NCBI GenBank assembly: GCA_019637685.1
Contig: JAHBVF010000018.1
Coordinates: forward strand, 62,001-126,000
Source: Caldilineaceae bacterium
GTDB taxonomy: Bacteria; Chloroflexota; Anaerolineae; Caldilineales; Caldilineaceae
Direction of reading: 5' to 3'
Length of the DNA stretch: 64,000 nucleotides
The notes under the pieces are model-generated. The model worked only from the letters and a program-made list of their open reading frames with translations. It searched no databases and was not told where the DNA came from. Below are positions 33,406 through 41,983 of the stretch, in pieces. The translations under genes and the position numbers were made by a program. The first letter of the stretch is position 1. Every line of letters starts with the position of its first letter.

Positions 33406-35270
33406 TGTTCGTTCTCTTTCGTGGAATTTTGTGGATATGCCAACATTCGAACACTGCCGTCCTCGTCACCCACAGCCAACCAGCCATCTGCGCTTGCAGC
33501 CATGCGGGAGAAGGCTGCGTCCAATTCCTGGCGCAGCCCCGCGTCCCCGCCTGTGTCGTGCCAGCCGCAGACAGCGCCATCCCCGCCCGCGGAGAGCAGA
33601 TACTTCCCATCCGGCGTGAACGCGGCACCCGCTACCCACGCCTGGTGCGCGGGCCACCGCCCCGAGATTTTTGCCCCGGGCAGAGTCAGGCAGACCAACT
33701 GGCCGCTTTCCAGGCCAACTGCCACCTGTCGTCCATCCGGCCTGACCGCCAGTGCCTCTACTGCTTCGCCAAAGTCTGTTTCTGTGCCACTGTCTGTGTG
33801 GATGTCTCTGCCCACGCCTGTGGACAAATCCCACAGACGGAGCGTCCCATTCTCATCTGCAGAGAGCAGGCCCGTGCCATTCGGCAAAAAAGCCACAGCC
33901 AATACACCGCCCCGATGCCCGGTGAGAATGTGCCGACGCTCGCCGGTCTTCAAATCCCAAACCACCACCGCCCACGTGTCAGTCCCCACCGCGGCCAGCC
34001 CGCCATCGGACGAGACGGCCAGAGCCAGCAGCGCGCCCCGCTGTTCCCCCAGCCGGATGCCGGGCCGCGCAAAACCGGCTCCCCCCGCCAGCCCAAAGCG
34101 CATCAGTCCACCGGCACCGTCGCCCACCAGAACACCGCCGCCGGGCAGGGCAGCCAGCGCAAAAAGCGGAACGTCGCCAGCCAGCCGATCCAATGGCTCA
34201 CCGCTTTGTGTATCCCACAGGCACAGAACCCCATCCTCGCCGCAACTGACCAAACAACGGCCATTACTGGCGAAAGCCAGCCCGGTGACAGGCCCGGTGT
34301 GGCCCTGGCGAAAGGGGCGGCTCAGCCCGTCCCAGCTCCAGAGTGCGCCGGTGTGATCCTGCGCTCCGGTCAATATCTGCGCGTCGTCTGGGCTGAGCGC
34401 GAGGGAAGTGATGGGAGCCGTGTGGGCGGCCAGGCGCGAAAGTATCACCCCATCGGCCAGCCGCCGCACACAGAGATCACCGCTGTTGTCCGCGGAGAGC
34501 AGATGTTGCCCGTCGCTCGTCAGGGCCAGGGCGCGCACCCCGCCCGTATGCCCGTCCCACGTGGCCAGCAGCGCGCCAGTGGCCAGCTCCCAGCAGCGCA
34601 ACAGACGATCATCCGAGCCGGTGATCAGCCGCGCCCCGTCCGGCGTCACCGCCAGGCAGGAAACATAGCCGCCCTGCACAGGAATCAGATCCATTTCACT
34701 GCCATCAGCCAGAGACCAGACGCGCAGGGTCTGGTCATCGCCCGCGCTGATGGCCCGCTGACCATCCGGGGTCAGCGCGGCCGCGGGAATCCGGTCTGTG
34801 TGGCCCACAAACTGGCCCACAGCTTCGCCGGATAAGGCATCCCACAGGCGCAATGTCCTATCGTCTGAAGTGGAAAGAAGCATTCCCCCGGAGGTGAGGT
34901 GGAGGGAACGCACCGCGGCGGTGTGGCCGCGCAATGTATGGGTGCAACTGCCGTCGGCCAGATGCCAGGCGCGCAGTGTGCCGTCCATCGAAGCAGAAAA
35001 GGCGGATCGGCCGTCGCTGTTCACAACCACAGACGTGACCGGCGCGGTGTGGCCGGTCAGCGCGGCCTGGGCTGCACCCGTTCGCAAATCCCAGACTAGT
35101 ACCGCGCCGTCTGCCCCGCCTGTGAGCGCCCGACCGCCGCCGGGCAAAAAGGCGACGCACTGCACTGCCCCCGCGTGGCCGCTCAGGCGTTGCAGCAGGG
35201 CCGGGGGCTGGGCGTGGGTGGCCCAGCGTATGGACAAAGGTGTGGGGGATGGGGGCGGGGGCAGATTCAT
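33402..35270 (-). CDS. WD40-repeat protein, 14 blades
   Basis: A 622-residue protein made almost wholly of WD40 repeats. I count 14, from LSGHAGAVQCVAFLPGG to DAAFSRMAASADGWLAVGDE; most keep GH near the start and WD-like ends (LRLWD, LVWD). Fourteen repeats would make two seven-blade propellers. No kinase, protease or membrane domain is attached and no signal peptide is seen, so it is probably a cytoplasmic scaffold. It lies between thymidine kinase and the Gfo/Idh oxidoreductase and overlaps the latter. Confidence 0.9.
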   Translation of the reverse strand: MNLPPPPSPTPLSIRWATHAQPPALLQRLSGHAGAVQCVAFLPGGGRALTGGADGAVLVWDLRTGAAQAALTGHTAPVTSVVVNSDGRSAFSASMDGTLRAWHLADGSCTHTLRGHTAAVRSLHLTSGGMLLSTSDDRTLRLWDALSGEAVGQFVGHTDRIPAAALTPDGQRAISAGDDQTLRVWSLADGSEMDLIPVQGGYVSCLAVTPDGARLITGSDDRLLRCWELATGALLATWDGHTGGVRALALTSDGQHLLSADNSGDLCVRRLADGVILSRLAAHTAPITSLALSPDDAQILTGAQDHTGALWSWDGLSRPFRQGHTGPVTGLAFASNGRCLVSCGEDGVLCLWDTQSGEPLDRLAGDVPLFALAALPGGGVLVGDGAGGLMRFGLAGGAGFARPGIRLGEQRGALLALAVSSDGGLAAVGTDTWAVVVWDLKTGERRHILTGHRGGVLAVAFLPNGTGLLSADENGTLRLWDLSTGVGRDIHTDSGTETDFGEAVEALAVRPDGRQVAVGLESGQLVCLTLPGAKISGRWPAHQAWVAGAAFTPDGKYLLSAGGDGAVCGWHDTGGDAGLRQELDAAFSRMAASADGWLAVGDEDGSVRMLAYPQNSTKENEQ

Positions 35271-35291
35271 AGAAGATTCATAGAACGGGGA

Positions 35292-35981
35292 TCAACCGGC
35301 TTCCTGGCCGTCCGTGTCGATTCCGCCGATTCCGTCAATTCCGTCAATTCCGTCCGCGCTCACAGAAATCCCTGTTTGCGTTCCGGTGGCGATTGCGCTC
35401 TGGCGGCCCGGCACAGAATGGCAGGCCCGACAACGGGCCTCGTAGCTCTCGCTGCCCCCCACCAGAATGACTGGATCGTCATAGCGCGCGGGGCGTCCAT
35501 CGATCAGCCGTTGGGTGCGGCTGGCCGACGCGCCACAGACCACACAGATGGCGTGAAGTTTGTCCACATCTTCGGCCAGAGCCATCAACAGGGGCATAGG
35601 CCCAAAGGGTTCGCTTCGAAAGTCCTGATCCAGCCCCGCGGCAATCACGCGTATGCCCCGATCGGCCAGTTCGCCGCATACATCGGCAATGGCCCAATCA
35701 AAGAACTGCACTTCGTCGATAGCGACTACTTCGGTTTCTGGTGCAATCAGGCCGAGAATGTCCACAGCATTTTCTACCACAACCGCGTCTCCCCTGGCCA
35801 CGCCGTTGTGGGACGCGACCCGTTCCAGGCCGTAGCGGTTGTCCAGGCGGGGTTTGAAAATCTGGATTTTTCGCCGGGCGATTTCGGCACGGCGGATGCG
35901 GCGCAGGAGTTCTTCGGTTTTGCCACTGAACATTGAACCGCAGATCAGTTCCACGTGGCCGCCGCCGGGTTGGTCTTGCAT
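35292..35981 (-). CDS. tdk: Thymidine kinase
   Basis: A 229-residue type II thymidine kinase. [20 protein letters not shown] is the P-loop, [18 protein letters not shown] the Walker B/lasso Asp, and [17 protein letters not shown] follows. Two zinc-binding Cys pairs (AICVVCGA and ARCRACHS) are present. It makes dTMP from thymidine in the salvage pathway. The last 25 residues are a low-complexity Gly/Ile/Asp tail from a DNA microsatellite (ATTCCGTCA units), unlike other family members. AGGA lies nine bases upstream of the start. Only 24 bp separate it from a terminator behind rpmE. Confidence 0.95.
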   Translation of the reverse strand: MQDQPGGGHVELICGSMFSGKTEELLRRIRRAEIARRKIQIFKPRLDNRYGLERVASHNGVARGDAVVVENAVDILGLIAPETEVVAIDEVQFFDWAIADVCGELADRGIRVIAAGLDQDFRSEPFGPMPLLMALAEDVDKLHAICVVCGASASRTQRLIDGRPARYDDPVILVGGSESYEARCRACHSVPGRQSAIATGTQTGISVSADGIDGIDGIGGIDTDGQEAG

Positions 35982-36004
35982 TGCAAAATCCTCCCTTTCT
36001 GATC

Positions 36005-36040
36005 AAAAAGGCAGAGACGAATTGGATTCATCTCTGCCTT
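36005..36040 (-). terminator. Rho-independent terminator after rpmE
   Basis: Arms 36026-36040 and 36008-36022 pair over 15 bp with one mismatch and a 3-nt loop. On the minus strand the stem is followed by a T5 run. It ends the ribosomal protein operon just before tdk. Confidence 0.85.
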
Positions 36041-36071
36041 CTGAAACTTTCATAGGAGCGAACCAGACTGC

Positions 36072-36419
36072 TTAGGCTGCATCTTCGGTCGCATATTTGG
36101 CCACCACATCGGCCGCCGCCTTTTCCGGATCGTCGCCCCGCGCACGTGCTTTGCGGGCTGCCTCTTCGGATTCCCGGCGTACTTTCGCTTCGATCTCCTG
36201 GCGGGCGCTGACGCTCTGGCGTGCTTCCAGCCGTTTGACAAAACGCTCGACACGGCCCACTGTGTCCACAATGCGCTGTTCACCCGTGTAGAAGGGGTGG
36301 CACTGGCTGCAAATGCTGACTTGAATTGCGGGGACGGTGCTGCCTGTCAGCCAACTGTTGCCACAGGCGCAGGTGACCTGGGCATTTTCGTAATAGGTCG
36401 GATGGATTTCGGCTCTCAT
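36072..36419 (-). CDS. rpmE: Ribosomal protein L31 (zinc type, extended C-terminus)
   Basis: A 115-residue L31. [20 protein letters not shown] and [20 protein letters not shown] give the four Cys of the zinc-binding type, followed by [10 protein letters not shown]. The core is about 67 residues. The extra 45 residues form a charged helix ([20 protein letters not shown]), a lineage-specific extension. The start at 36419 overlaps the rpmA stop by four bases (ATGA). Confidence 0.95.
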   Translation of the reverse strand: MRAEIHPTYYENAQVTCACGNSWLTGSTVPAIQVSICSQCHPFYTGEQRIVDTVGRVERFVKRLEARQSVSARQEIEAKVRRESEEAARKARARGDDPEKAAADVVAKYATEDAA

Positions 36420-36685
36420 TGTACCTGTACCTTCTCCGGGTAAACGCTGACGCGTTTCCGGTTCTTCTTTTCCCACTCGAAGGTTACATACCCGTCGGTG
36501 GTTGCATAAAGTGTGTCATCTTTGCCGCGGCCTACGTTCGTGCCAGGGAAGATGCGTGTCCCCCGCTGGCGAACAATAATGCTGCCGGCCGTTACTTCTT
36601 CTCCGCCGTAGCGTTTGACGCCCAGACGCTGCCCGTTGGAGTCACGATTGTTGCGGCTAGAGCCGCCACCTTTTTTGTGTGCCAT
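36416..36685 (-). CDS. rpmA: Ribosomal protein L27
   Basis: An 89-residue L27 with the standard N-terminus [40 protein letters not shown] and [20 protein letters not shown]. Its tail reaches the peptidyl-transferase centre of the 50S subunit. No Firmicutes-type N-terminal extension is present. It follows rplU after 60 bp and overlaps rpmE. Confidence 0.97.
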   Translation of the reverse strand: MAHKKGGGSSRNNRDSNGQRLGVKRYGGEEVTAGSIIVRQRGTRIFPGTNVGRGKDDTLYATTDGYVTFEWEKKNRKRVSVYPEKVQVQ

Positions 36686-36745
36686 TTTCGTTGATCCTTT
36701 CGTCCATAGAAAACCAACCCGATGTGGGCCAGTTTGGGCAGTCTG

Positions 36746-37057
36746 TTATGCGTCGATCGACTCAATCTGTAGCCGGGTCAAATATTGGCGATGGCCCCGG
36801 CGCACCCGAATACGTTTCTTGGGGCGATAGCGAAAGACAAGAATTTTCTCGCCTCGATGTTGCCCGGTAATCTTCGCTGTGACAGTAGCCCCGTCTACAA
36901 TCGGTTGACCAATCTTCACATCGTCCCCATTGGAGACGAGCAATACATCGGTCAGACGAATGGTGTCGCCGACGTTGCCGTCCAGCTTTTCCACCTCAAA
37001 AATATCGCCGGGGGTCACCCGGTATTGCTTTCCGCCTGTGCGTACAACTGCGTGCAT
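36746..37057 (-). CDS. rplU: Ribosomal protein L21
   Basis: A 103-residue L21: MHAVVRTGGKQYRVTPGDIF, KITGQHRGEKILVFRYRPKK and IRVRRGHRQYLTRLQIESID. It binds 23S rRNA near L20. AAAAGGAG stands before the ATG at 37057; the frame upstream to 37264 is a leader and not protein. First gene of rplU-rpmA-rpmE. The gap 37058-37688 holds this leader, a MITE-like element and a hairpin; I see no further gene in it. Confidence 0.97.
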   Translation of the reverse strand: MHAVVRTGGKQYRVTPGDIFEVEKLDGNVGDTIRLTDVLLVSNGDDVKIGQPIVDGATVTAKITGQHRGEKILVFRYRPKKRIRVRRGHRQYLTRLQIESIDA

Positions 37058-37310
37058 GAGTTTTCTCCTTTTGACCGCGTTCGGGTGCGCAGATTCCCCG
37101 AAACTTTGTCTGGCGGTTCTGGGGCGGCCCTCTGTCAATAAAGACTGGCCCCAAATGGACGACATAACAAAGCAATGCTGAATGAACAAAAAACCGGGGT
37201 AGACAGGCCAAGGGCCGCTACCCACACGAAGGATAAGTATAGCCGATCTGCGCGCCTGCGTCAAAACCGGTATGATCTACTTTGCAGTAGACTCTGGCGA
37301 ATGCCGGGTT

Positions 37311-37453
37311 GAGTTCACTGCAAAAAGGTCAATTTCACCGCGGAGTCGCAGAGGGCGCGGAGGCAACGCGGCGAGATTCAGGAGAAAAACTCCGCGAACC
37401 TCCGCGTTCCCCGCGACTCCGCGGTGAGTTTAGAGGCTTTTTGCAGTGGAGTC
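37311..37453. repeat. MITE-like element, copy D (143 bp)
   Basis: The ends GAGTTCACTGCAAAAAGG and CTTTTTGCAGTGGAGTC are inverted. The inside is rich in CCGCGGAGTCGCAGAG words and is nearly self-complementary (ACCGCGGAGTCGC against GCGACTCCGCGGT). An isolated right-end-like sequence (TTTGCAGTAGACTC) lies just upstream at 37281-37294. Confidence 0.75.
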
Positions 37454-37553
37454 ATAGAAAGTTTGCGAAAAATAGTCTGCCACCTGAGCCACTGAGCATA
37501 GGGAGAAAAGAGCACAAGTACAGCTTGGCGGAAATAACCCAATAACTTCTGAC

Positions 37554-37602
37554 GTTGTGCGTGGTGCGTGTACCAGTTCACGGACTACGCACAACGCACA
37601 AC
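37554..37602. repeat. Imperfect hairpin (GTTGTGCGTGGTGCGTG)
   Basis: GTTGTGCG at 37554 pairs with CGCACAAC at the right end, with broken pairing inside. It resembles the hairpin at 17687 (GTGCGTGGTGCGT words). Confidence 0.5.
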
Positions 37603-37688
37603 AAAATTCATAGGCGTATTTACGCTGCTCTGTACTAAGAAAAGAGAAACCCTCTGTGTTCTCAGTGGTTCAGTGGTGAGCCAGACGG

Positions 37689-38606
37689 TCAAATCTCTTT
37701 CAACGCCAGCAGTCCCGCTCCGATGGCTGGCTCCGCCTGGGGATGGATGATTTTGACGCTGGGGGCGAAGGCTCTCACGGCCTGCTCCACCAGCCCCGCG
37801 TAGAAACCGGGGCGCAGCAGACCGCCCGCCATCACCAGCGGGAAATCGTCGCCCATTGCCAGGCCGACGGCCACGGCTTGTACGGCCACGGCCAGCCCGC
37901 TGGCCGCCTTTTCTAGAATCGCCAGCGCCACGGGATCGCCTGCTTGCGCGCAGCCGATGGCCTGGGGCGCGACCGACGCAAAGCGTTCCCAGGCCGTGTC
38001 CGCGTAGGTCCAGGGGATCAGTTCGCTGGGGTTCTTCATTCCCAACTGGCCCAGAATCGCTCCTGTCAGGGAAGTCTCTGGCCCGCGGCCATCCGCGGCC
38101 CACATCACAGCGGCCAGGCTGTCCGCGCCGATGGCGTAGCCACTGCCGGGATCGCCCAGCAGCGCGCCCGTGCCGCCCGCCCGTCTGCTCTGCCTGGAAT
38201 GGTCAAAGCCATAGACGATCATCCCTGTGCCGCTGATCAGCACCAGCCCGTAGACATCGCCGCCTGTGCCCGCGGAGAGAGCTACCACCGCGTCGTTGTG
38301 GATGGCTGTGGCGGCCTGGGGCGCAAGCTCGGCCAGCCACGCCTGCATTCGCGCCCGATCATCCGGGCGGTCAACGCCGGACGCGCCGATGCAGATGGCG
38401 GCCACATCGGCCAGACTTCGGCCCGCTTTGCGCAGCGCCTGTTCCGACACAGCCCACAGGTTGTTCCGCGCCGTCTCCACACCCACGCTGTTCCAGTTGG
38501 TGGAGCCAGCCTGTGCCCGGCCCAACACCTGCTGTTCGCGGTTCATCACCACCGCGACGGTCTTTGTCCCGCCGCCGTCAATACCCAGCACAATCGGTGA
38601 TGTCAT
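37689..38606 (-). CDS. N-acetylglucosamine kinase-like BadF/BadG ATPase
   Basis: A 305-residue ASKHA-fold kinase. IVLGIDGGGTKTVAVVMNRE is the first phosphate loop, IGASGVDRPDDRARMQAWLA and VYGLVLISGTGMIVYGFDHS the second, and GALLGDPGSGYAIGADSLAA is typical of bacterial and human GlcNAc kinases. The ATG at 38606 has GAGGAA upstream. The next gene upstream on this strand is anmK, so the pair probably phosphorylates amino sugars recovered from cell wall. Confidence 0.85.
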   Translation of the reverse strand: MTSPIVLGIDGGGTKTVAVVMNREQQVLGRAQAGSTNWNSVGVETARNNLWAVSEQALRKAGRSLADVAAICIGASGVDRPDDRARMQAWLAELAPQAATAIHNDAVVALSAGTGGDVYGLVLISGTGMIVYGFDHSRQSRRAGGTGALLGDPGSGYAIGADSLAAVMWAADGRGPETSLTGAILGQLGMKNPSELIPWTYADTAWERFASVAPQAIGCAQAGDPVALAILEKAASGLAVAVQAVAVGLAMGDDFPLVMAGGLLRPGFYAGLVEQAVRAFAPSVKIIHPQAEPAIGAGLLALKEI

Positions 38607-38668
38607 AAGTTTCCTCACTGCTGTGAATGCGAACCGACGGCAGACGACAGACCGCCGACCGCGTCGGA

Positions 38669-39925
38669 CTACACGCCGTCAGTCGTTCGCCGTCCGCGGT
38701 CAATCCCAAAAAGCTGTCCAAAATTCCGTCCCGGCGTGATTTTGCCCAGCACCCGCTCGCCCGCCGCGCCGGTACAGGCGGGCACATTGCCGGGCCACCC
38801 GTGAACTGTCAGCCAGGCCAGGAGCGCGAAGGTCAGGGCCTCTTTGCTGTCACCGTCGCCGGGCGCGTCGGGCAAATCCGCGTGGAAAAGCACTGGCACG
38901 TCTCGCCCCAATTTCTGGCGCAACTGATAGGAAATTCGTTCCACCAGCAGCGGATTGCGTGCGCCGCCACCGGCCAACACCACCTGGGCGATGGGTGCTG
39001 GGGCAAAGCGCGCGTAGGCATCGGCAATGGAAGCGGCGGTCAGTTCGGTGAGGGTGGCGATGAAGTCGGCGGGAGAGAGACCGGCAGCCTCGGCTTCGCC
39101 CTGCCACTGTTCGCCCAGACCCGCGCTGAAAAGTTCCCGTCCGGTGGTTTTGGGGGGCTGGCGCAGAAAGTAGGGGTGTTGCAGCCAGCGGTGAACCAAT
39201 TCCGCAGAGGGTGTGCCCTGGCGGGCCAGTCGGCTGTCCTTGTCGAAAGTCTGTGCGCCGCCGGTCATCTGCACCGCGGCCCAGTCGATGAGCGCGTTGC
39301 CGGGACCGGTGTCGAAGGCCAGGGGAGCCGCGGCGGAATCTTCCCGCGGGGGCAGGAATGTTACATTGCCGATGCCGCCGATATTTTGCAAGGCCCGGCA
39401 GCAGCCCGCACGCCAATCTCCCGCACGCCAGCCGCCCAGCCCGGAATCCGGGCGCATGAGCAGCCAATCGAAGATCGAGACCAGCGGCGCGCCTTGCCCA
39501 CCCGCGGCCACATCGGCCACCCGGAAATCGGCCACAGTTGTAATGCCTGTCTCCTCGGCAATCACCGCGGCCTCGCCGATTTGCAGGGTGGAGTGGACCT
39601 GTCCATCCGCCACTTCGTGCCAGATTGTCTGGCCGTGGGAACCGATGAGGTCTACATCTGCCGGTGTCAGGCCCGCGGCGTCGATCACTGCCAATGCTGC
39701 CTGGGCAAAGCGCTGTCCGAGCTGAAAGTTGGCCCGACACAGGGCGCGGGCATCGGTCTGAGTGGCAAAGAGGCGGAAGATTTCGGCCCGCTCGTCGGCC
39801 GCCCAGGGCAGCGCGGTCGCGGCTATCTGGCGCATCTGCACCCGGCCAGCGCTCTCCCCGATTTCGGCCAATACCGCGTCGATTCCATCTGCCGACGTTC
39901 CGCTCATCAGGCCAATGACGCGCAT
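38669..39925 (-). CDS. anmK: 1,6-anhydro-N-acetylmuramic acid kinase
   Basis: A 418-residue AnmK: RVIGLMSGTSADGIDAVLAE at the N-terminus, VDLIGSHGQTIWHEVADGQV, VADFRVADVAAGGQGAPLVS, LQNIGGIGNVTFLPP and FDTGPGNALIDWAAVQMTGG, with AQVVLAGGGARNPLLVERIS near the end. It opens and phosphorylates anhydroMurNAc from peptidoglycan turnover, giving MurNAc-6-phosphate. The start at 39925 matches the family N-terminus. A GlcNAc-kinase-like gene lies 63 bp downstream. Confidence 0.95.
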   Translation of the reverse strand: MRVIGLMSGTSADGIDAVLAEIGESAGRVQMRQIAATALPWAADERAEIFRLFATQTDARALCRANFQLGQRFAQAALAVIDAAGLTPADVDLIGSHGQTIWHEVADGQVHSTLQIGEAAVIAEETGITTVADFRVADVAAGGQGAPLVSIFDWLLMRPDSGLGGWRAGDWRAGCCRALQNIGGIGNVTFLPPREDSAAAPLAFDTGPGNALIDWAAVQMTGGAQTFDKDSRLARQGTPSAELVHRWLQHPYFLRQPPKTTGRELFSAGLGEQWQGEAEAAGLSPADFIATLTELTAASIADAYARFAPAPIAQVVLAGGGARNPLLVERISYQLRQKLGRDVPVLFHADLPDAPGDGDSKEALTFALLAWLTVHGWPGNVPACTGAAGERVLGKITPGRNFGQLFGIDRGRRTTDGV

Positions 39926-39982
39926 CAAGAAAGTTCCTGTGGATGGAAATGAATACAGTGTAAACAAAGCTATTCGACTACA

Positions 39983-40012
39983 GAAGGACTTTTCTGAAAA
40001 GTCGAACTTCTA
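39983..40012 (-). repeat. AAGTCGAACTT stem, copy 2 (imperfect)
   Basis: AGAAGGACTTTTC pairs with GAAAAGTCGAACTTCT with a mismatch. It lies about 57 bases upstream of the anmK start, comparable to the stems at 27041 and 60163. Confidence 0.55.
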
Positions 40013-40077
40013 CGCCCAAAAAAACTTCGTTGACGCTGCAATGAATGAACAGCCGACTGTTCATTTGTAGGCCAAAA

Positions 40078-40134
40078 AGGGGAAGCGCGAAACGCGAAGT
40101 CAGGTCACTGATCTCACGTTTCACGCTTCTCCCC
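40078..40134. repeat. Long inverted repeat, imperfect 25-bp arms
   Basis: GGGGAAGCGCGAAACGCGAA pairs with the inverse ending CACGCTTCTCCCC, with a few mismatches. It lies between the stop of the RNase J gene and the anmK leader. Confidence 0.6.
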
Positions 40135-40164
40135 AACGTATTACATCTATACTGCCCTACCCAT

Positions 40165-41895
40165 TTACACCTCAATCACCACCGGCAGGATCATCGGGCG
40201 GCGGCCCATTTCCCGGTGGCAGAACGAAGATAGTTGGTTGCGTATCTTGCGGGTGAGAACGGATGCAGGCGTGTTGGGCTTGATTTCGTTGCGCACAGTA
40301 TCGCTGGCCCGTTTGAGCAGCCCTTCGTTGTCGCGCACATAGACAAAGCCGCGGGTAATAATCTCCGGCCCAAAGAGGATGGAGCCGTCGAATTCATCCA
40401 GGGCGACGATACAGACCATAAAACCGTCGTTGCCCAGATGGCTGCGGTCGCGCAGAACGACTGTGCCGATGTCGCCTACGCCCAGCCCATCCACAAAGAC
40501 GTGGGCCGCGTTCACGTGCTCGCCCAAACGCCCCTGTATGTCTTCGCCGTCGTCAAAATAGCCAAATTCCAACACCTGACCGTCTTCGATGACAAAGACC
40601 TTTTCTTCGGGCACGCCGGTTTCCACAGCCAGTTCGCCGTGGAGCACCAGATGGCGGTATTCGCCGTGGACGGGCACAAAGAAGTTGGGACGCACCAATT
40701 CCAGCATATGCTGATAGTCGGCTCGTCCGCCGTGGCCGCTCACGTGGACCGAATCGGCCAGTTCGTGATAGACAACTTTCGCACCCTGGCGATAGAGATT
40801 GTCCACTGTGCGGTTGAAGAGTTCTTCGTTGCCGGGGATGGGCACAGCGCTCAACACAACTGTGTCGCCCTTGCGCAGGGTGAGCTGGCGGTGATCCCCC
40901 ATACTCATACGCACCATCGCGCTGGTCGGTTCGCCCTGGCTGCCTGTGGCTACAATCGTCACGTGGCTGGCGGGCAGTTCTTCCATCTCGCGGGCCGAAA
41001 GCAGCTCCTCTGGCGTAATGTCCAGATAGCCCAGTTTCATGGAAATTTTCACATTGTTGACCATCGACCGGCCCACCGCGCCCACCTGGCGCTGGTGGCG
41101 TCGGGAAACATTGATGATCTGCTGGACACGGCTCACATTGCTGGCAAAGGTGGCGAGAATCACCCGGCCCGGTGCTTTGGCAAAGACCTCATCCAGCCCC
41201 GCCTCCACCGTGCGTTCGCTGGGCGTTGTGCCCAGGCTTTCCACATTTGTGCTGTCTGCCATCAGGAGCAGCACACCCTCGTCGCCCCAGCGTTTGAGCT
41301 TGTCGGTTTCGGTCGGTTTGCCATCCACCGGTGTGGGGTCGAATTTGTAGTCGCTGGTCATAATCACACGGCCAGCCGGGGTCATAATGGACACACCCAC
41401 ACTGTCGGGGAAGCTGTGGCAGGTGTGGAAAAATTCGACGGTAAAGGGGGCCAGATCGATCACATCATCTTCGGTGACTGTATTCAACCGCACCTGTCCC
41501 AGCAGATTCTGCTCGCTCAGCTTGCCTTCCAACAGGCCGCGGGTCAGGGCTGTGGCGTAGATGGGTGCGTCGATACCCTCTTCGACCAGATAGGGCAGCG
41601 CGCCGATGTGATCTTCGTGGCCGTGGGTGAGGACAATGGCCCGCACCCAGGATTTGCGCTCCAGCACATATTCAATGTCAGGGATCACCACATCGACCCC
41701 GTGCATATCGCTGTCAGGGAACATCAATCCGGCATCCACAATAAGGATATTCTCGCCGGATTCGATGACCATCATATTTTTGCCGATTTCCCCCAGACCG
41801 CCCAGGGGAACCATACGCAGATCAGCAGGAATGTCCGCGATCTGCACGTCAGTTGTTGGCTGGTCATCCGCGACCAGTACTGCTTCATTGTTCAT
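40165..41895 (-). CDS. rnj: Ribonuclease J
   Basis: A 576-residue MBL/beta-CASP RNase. VRAIVLTHGHEDHIGALPYL is the HxHxDH zinc motif. VEFFHTCHSFPDSVGVSIMT and VIMTSDYKFDPTPVDGKPTE follow. The beta-CASP region includes VTIVATGSQGEPTSAMVRMS, SVHVSGHGGRADYQHMLELV and PVHGEYRHLVLHGEL. The C-terminal domain ends near REMGRRPMILPVVIEV. RNase J has 5'-3' exo- and endonuclease activity and replaces RNase E in many bacteria. AAAGGAG stands before the start. Length and metal ligands are normal. Confidence 0.96.
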   Translation of the reverse strand: MNNEAVLVADDQPTTDVQIADIPADLRMVPLGGLGEIGKNMMVIESGENILIVDAGLMFPDSDMHGVDVVIPDIEYVLERKSWVRAIVLTHGHEDHIGALPYLVEEGIDAPIYATALTRGLLEGKLSEQNLLGQVRLNTVTEDDVIDLAPFTVEFFHTCHSFPDSVGVSIMTPAGRVIMTSDYKFDPTPVDGKPTETDKLKRWGDEGVLLLMADSTNVESLGTTPSERTVEAGLDEVFAKAPGRVILATFASNVSRVQQIINVSRRHQRQVGAVGRSMVNNVKISMKLGYLDITPEELLSAREMEELPASHVTIVATGSQGEPTSAMVRMSMGDHRQLTLRKGDTVVLSAVPIPGNEELFNRTVDNLYRQGAKVVYHELADSVHVSGHGGRADYQHMLELVRPNFFVPVHGEYRHLVLHGELAVETGVPEEKVFVIEDGQVLEFGYFDDGEDIQGRLGEHVNAAHVFVDGLGVGDIGTVVLRDRSHLGNDGFMVCIVALDEFDGSILFGPEIITRGFVYVRDNEGLLKRASDTVRNEIKPNTPASVLTRKIRNQLSSFCHREMGRRPMILPVVIEV

Positions 41896-41930
41896 TCAGT
41901 TTCTCCTTTATGAAAAGAATCTATAACTAT

Positions 41931-41948
41931 AAAAACGCCGGACGGCGT
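41931..41948 (-). terminator. Rho-independent terminator after the UDG gene
   Basis: On the minus strand ACGCC-GTCC-GGCGT is a compact stem (41948-41935) followed by T5 (41935-41931 region). It lies 36 bases behind the uracil-DNA glycosylase stop and just before the RNase J start. Confidence 0.65.
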
Positions 41949-41983
41949 CACGCGCCCAGCGCACCGATCTGTTTGGGAAGTTG

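Noticed and set aside
40234-41913. A 559-codon plus-strand frame across the RNase J gene
   Set aside because: It is entirely opposite to rnj, which has all its metal motifs; the His/Gln-rich composition is typical of an antisense shadow.
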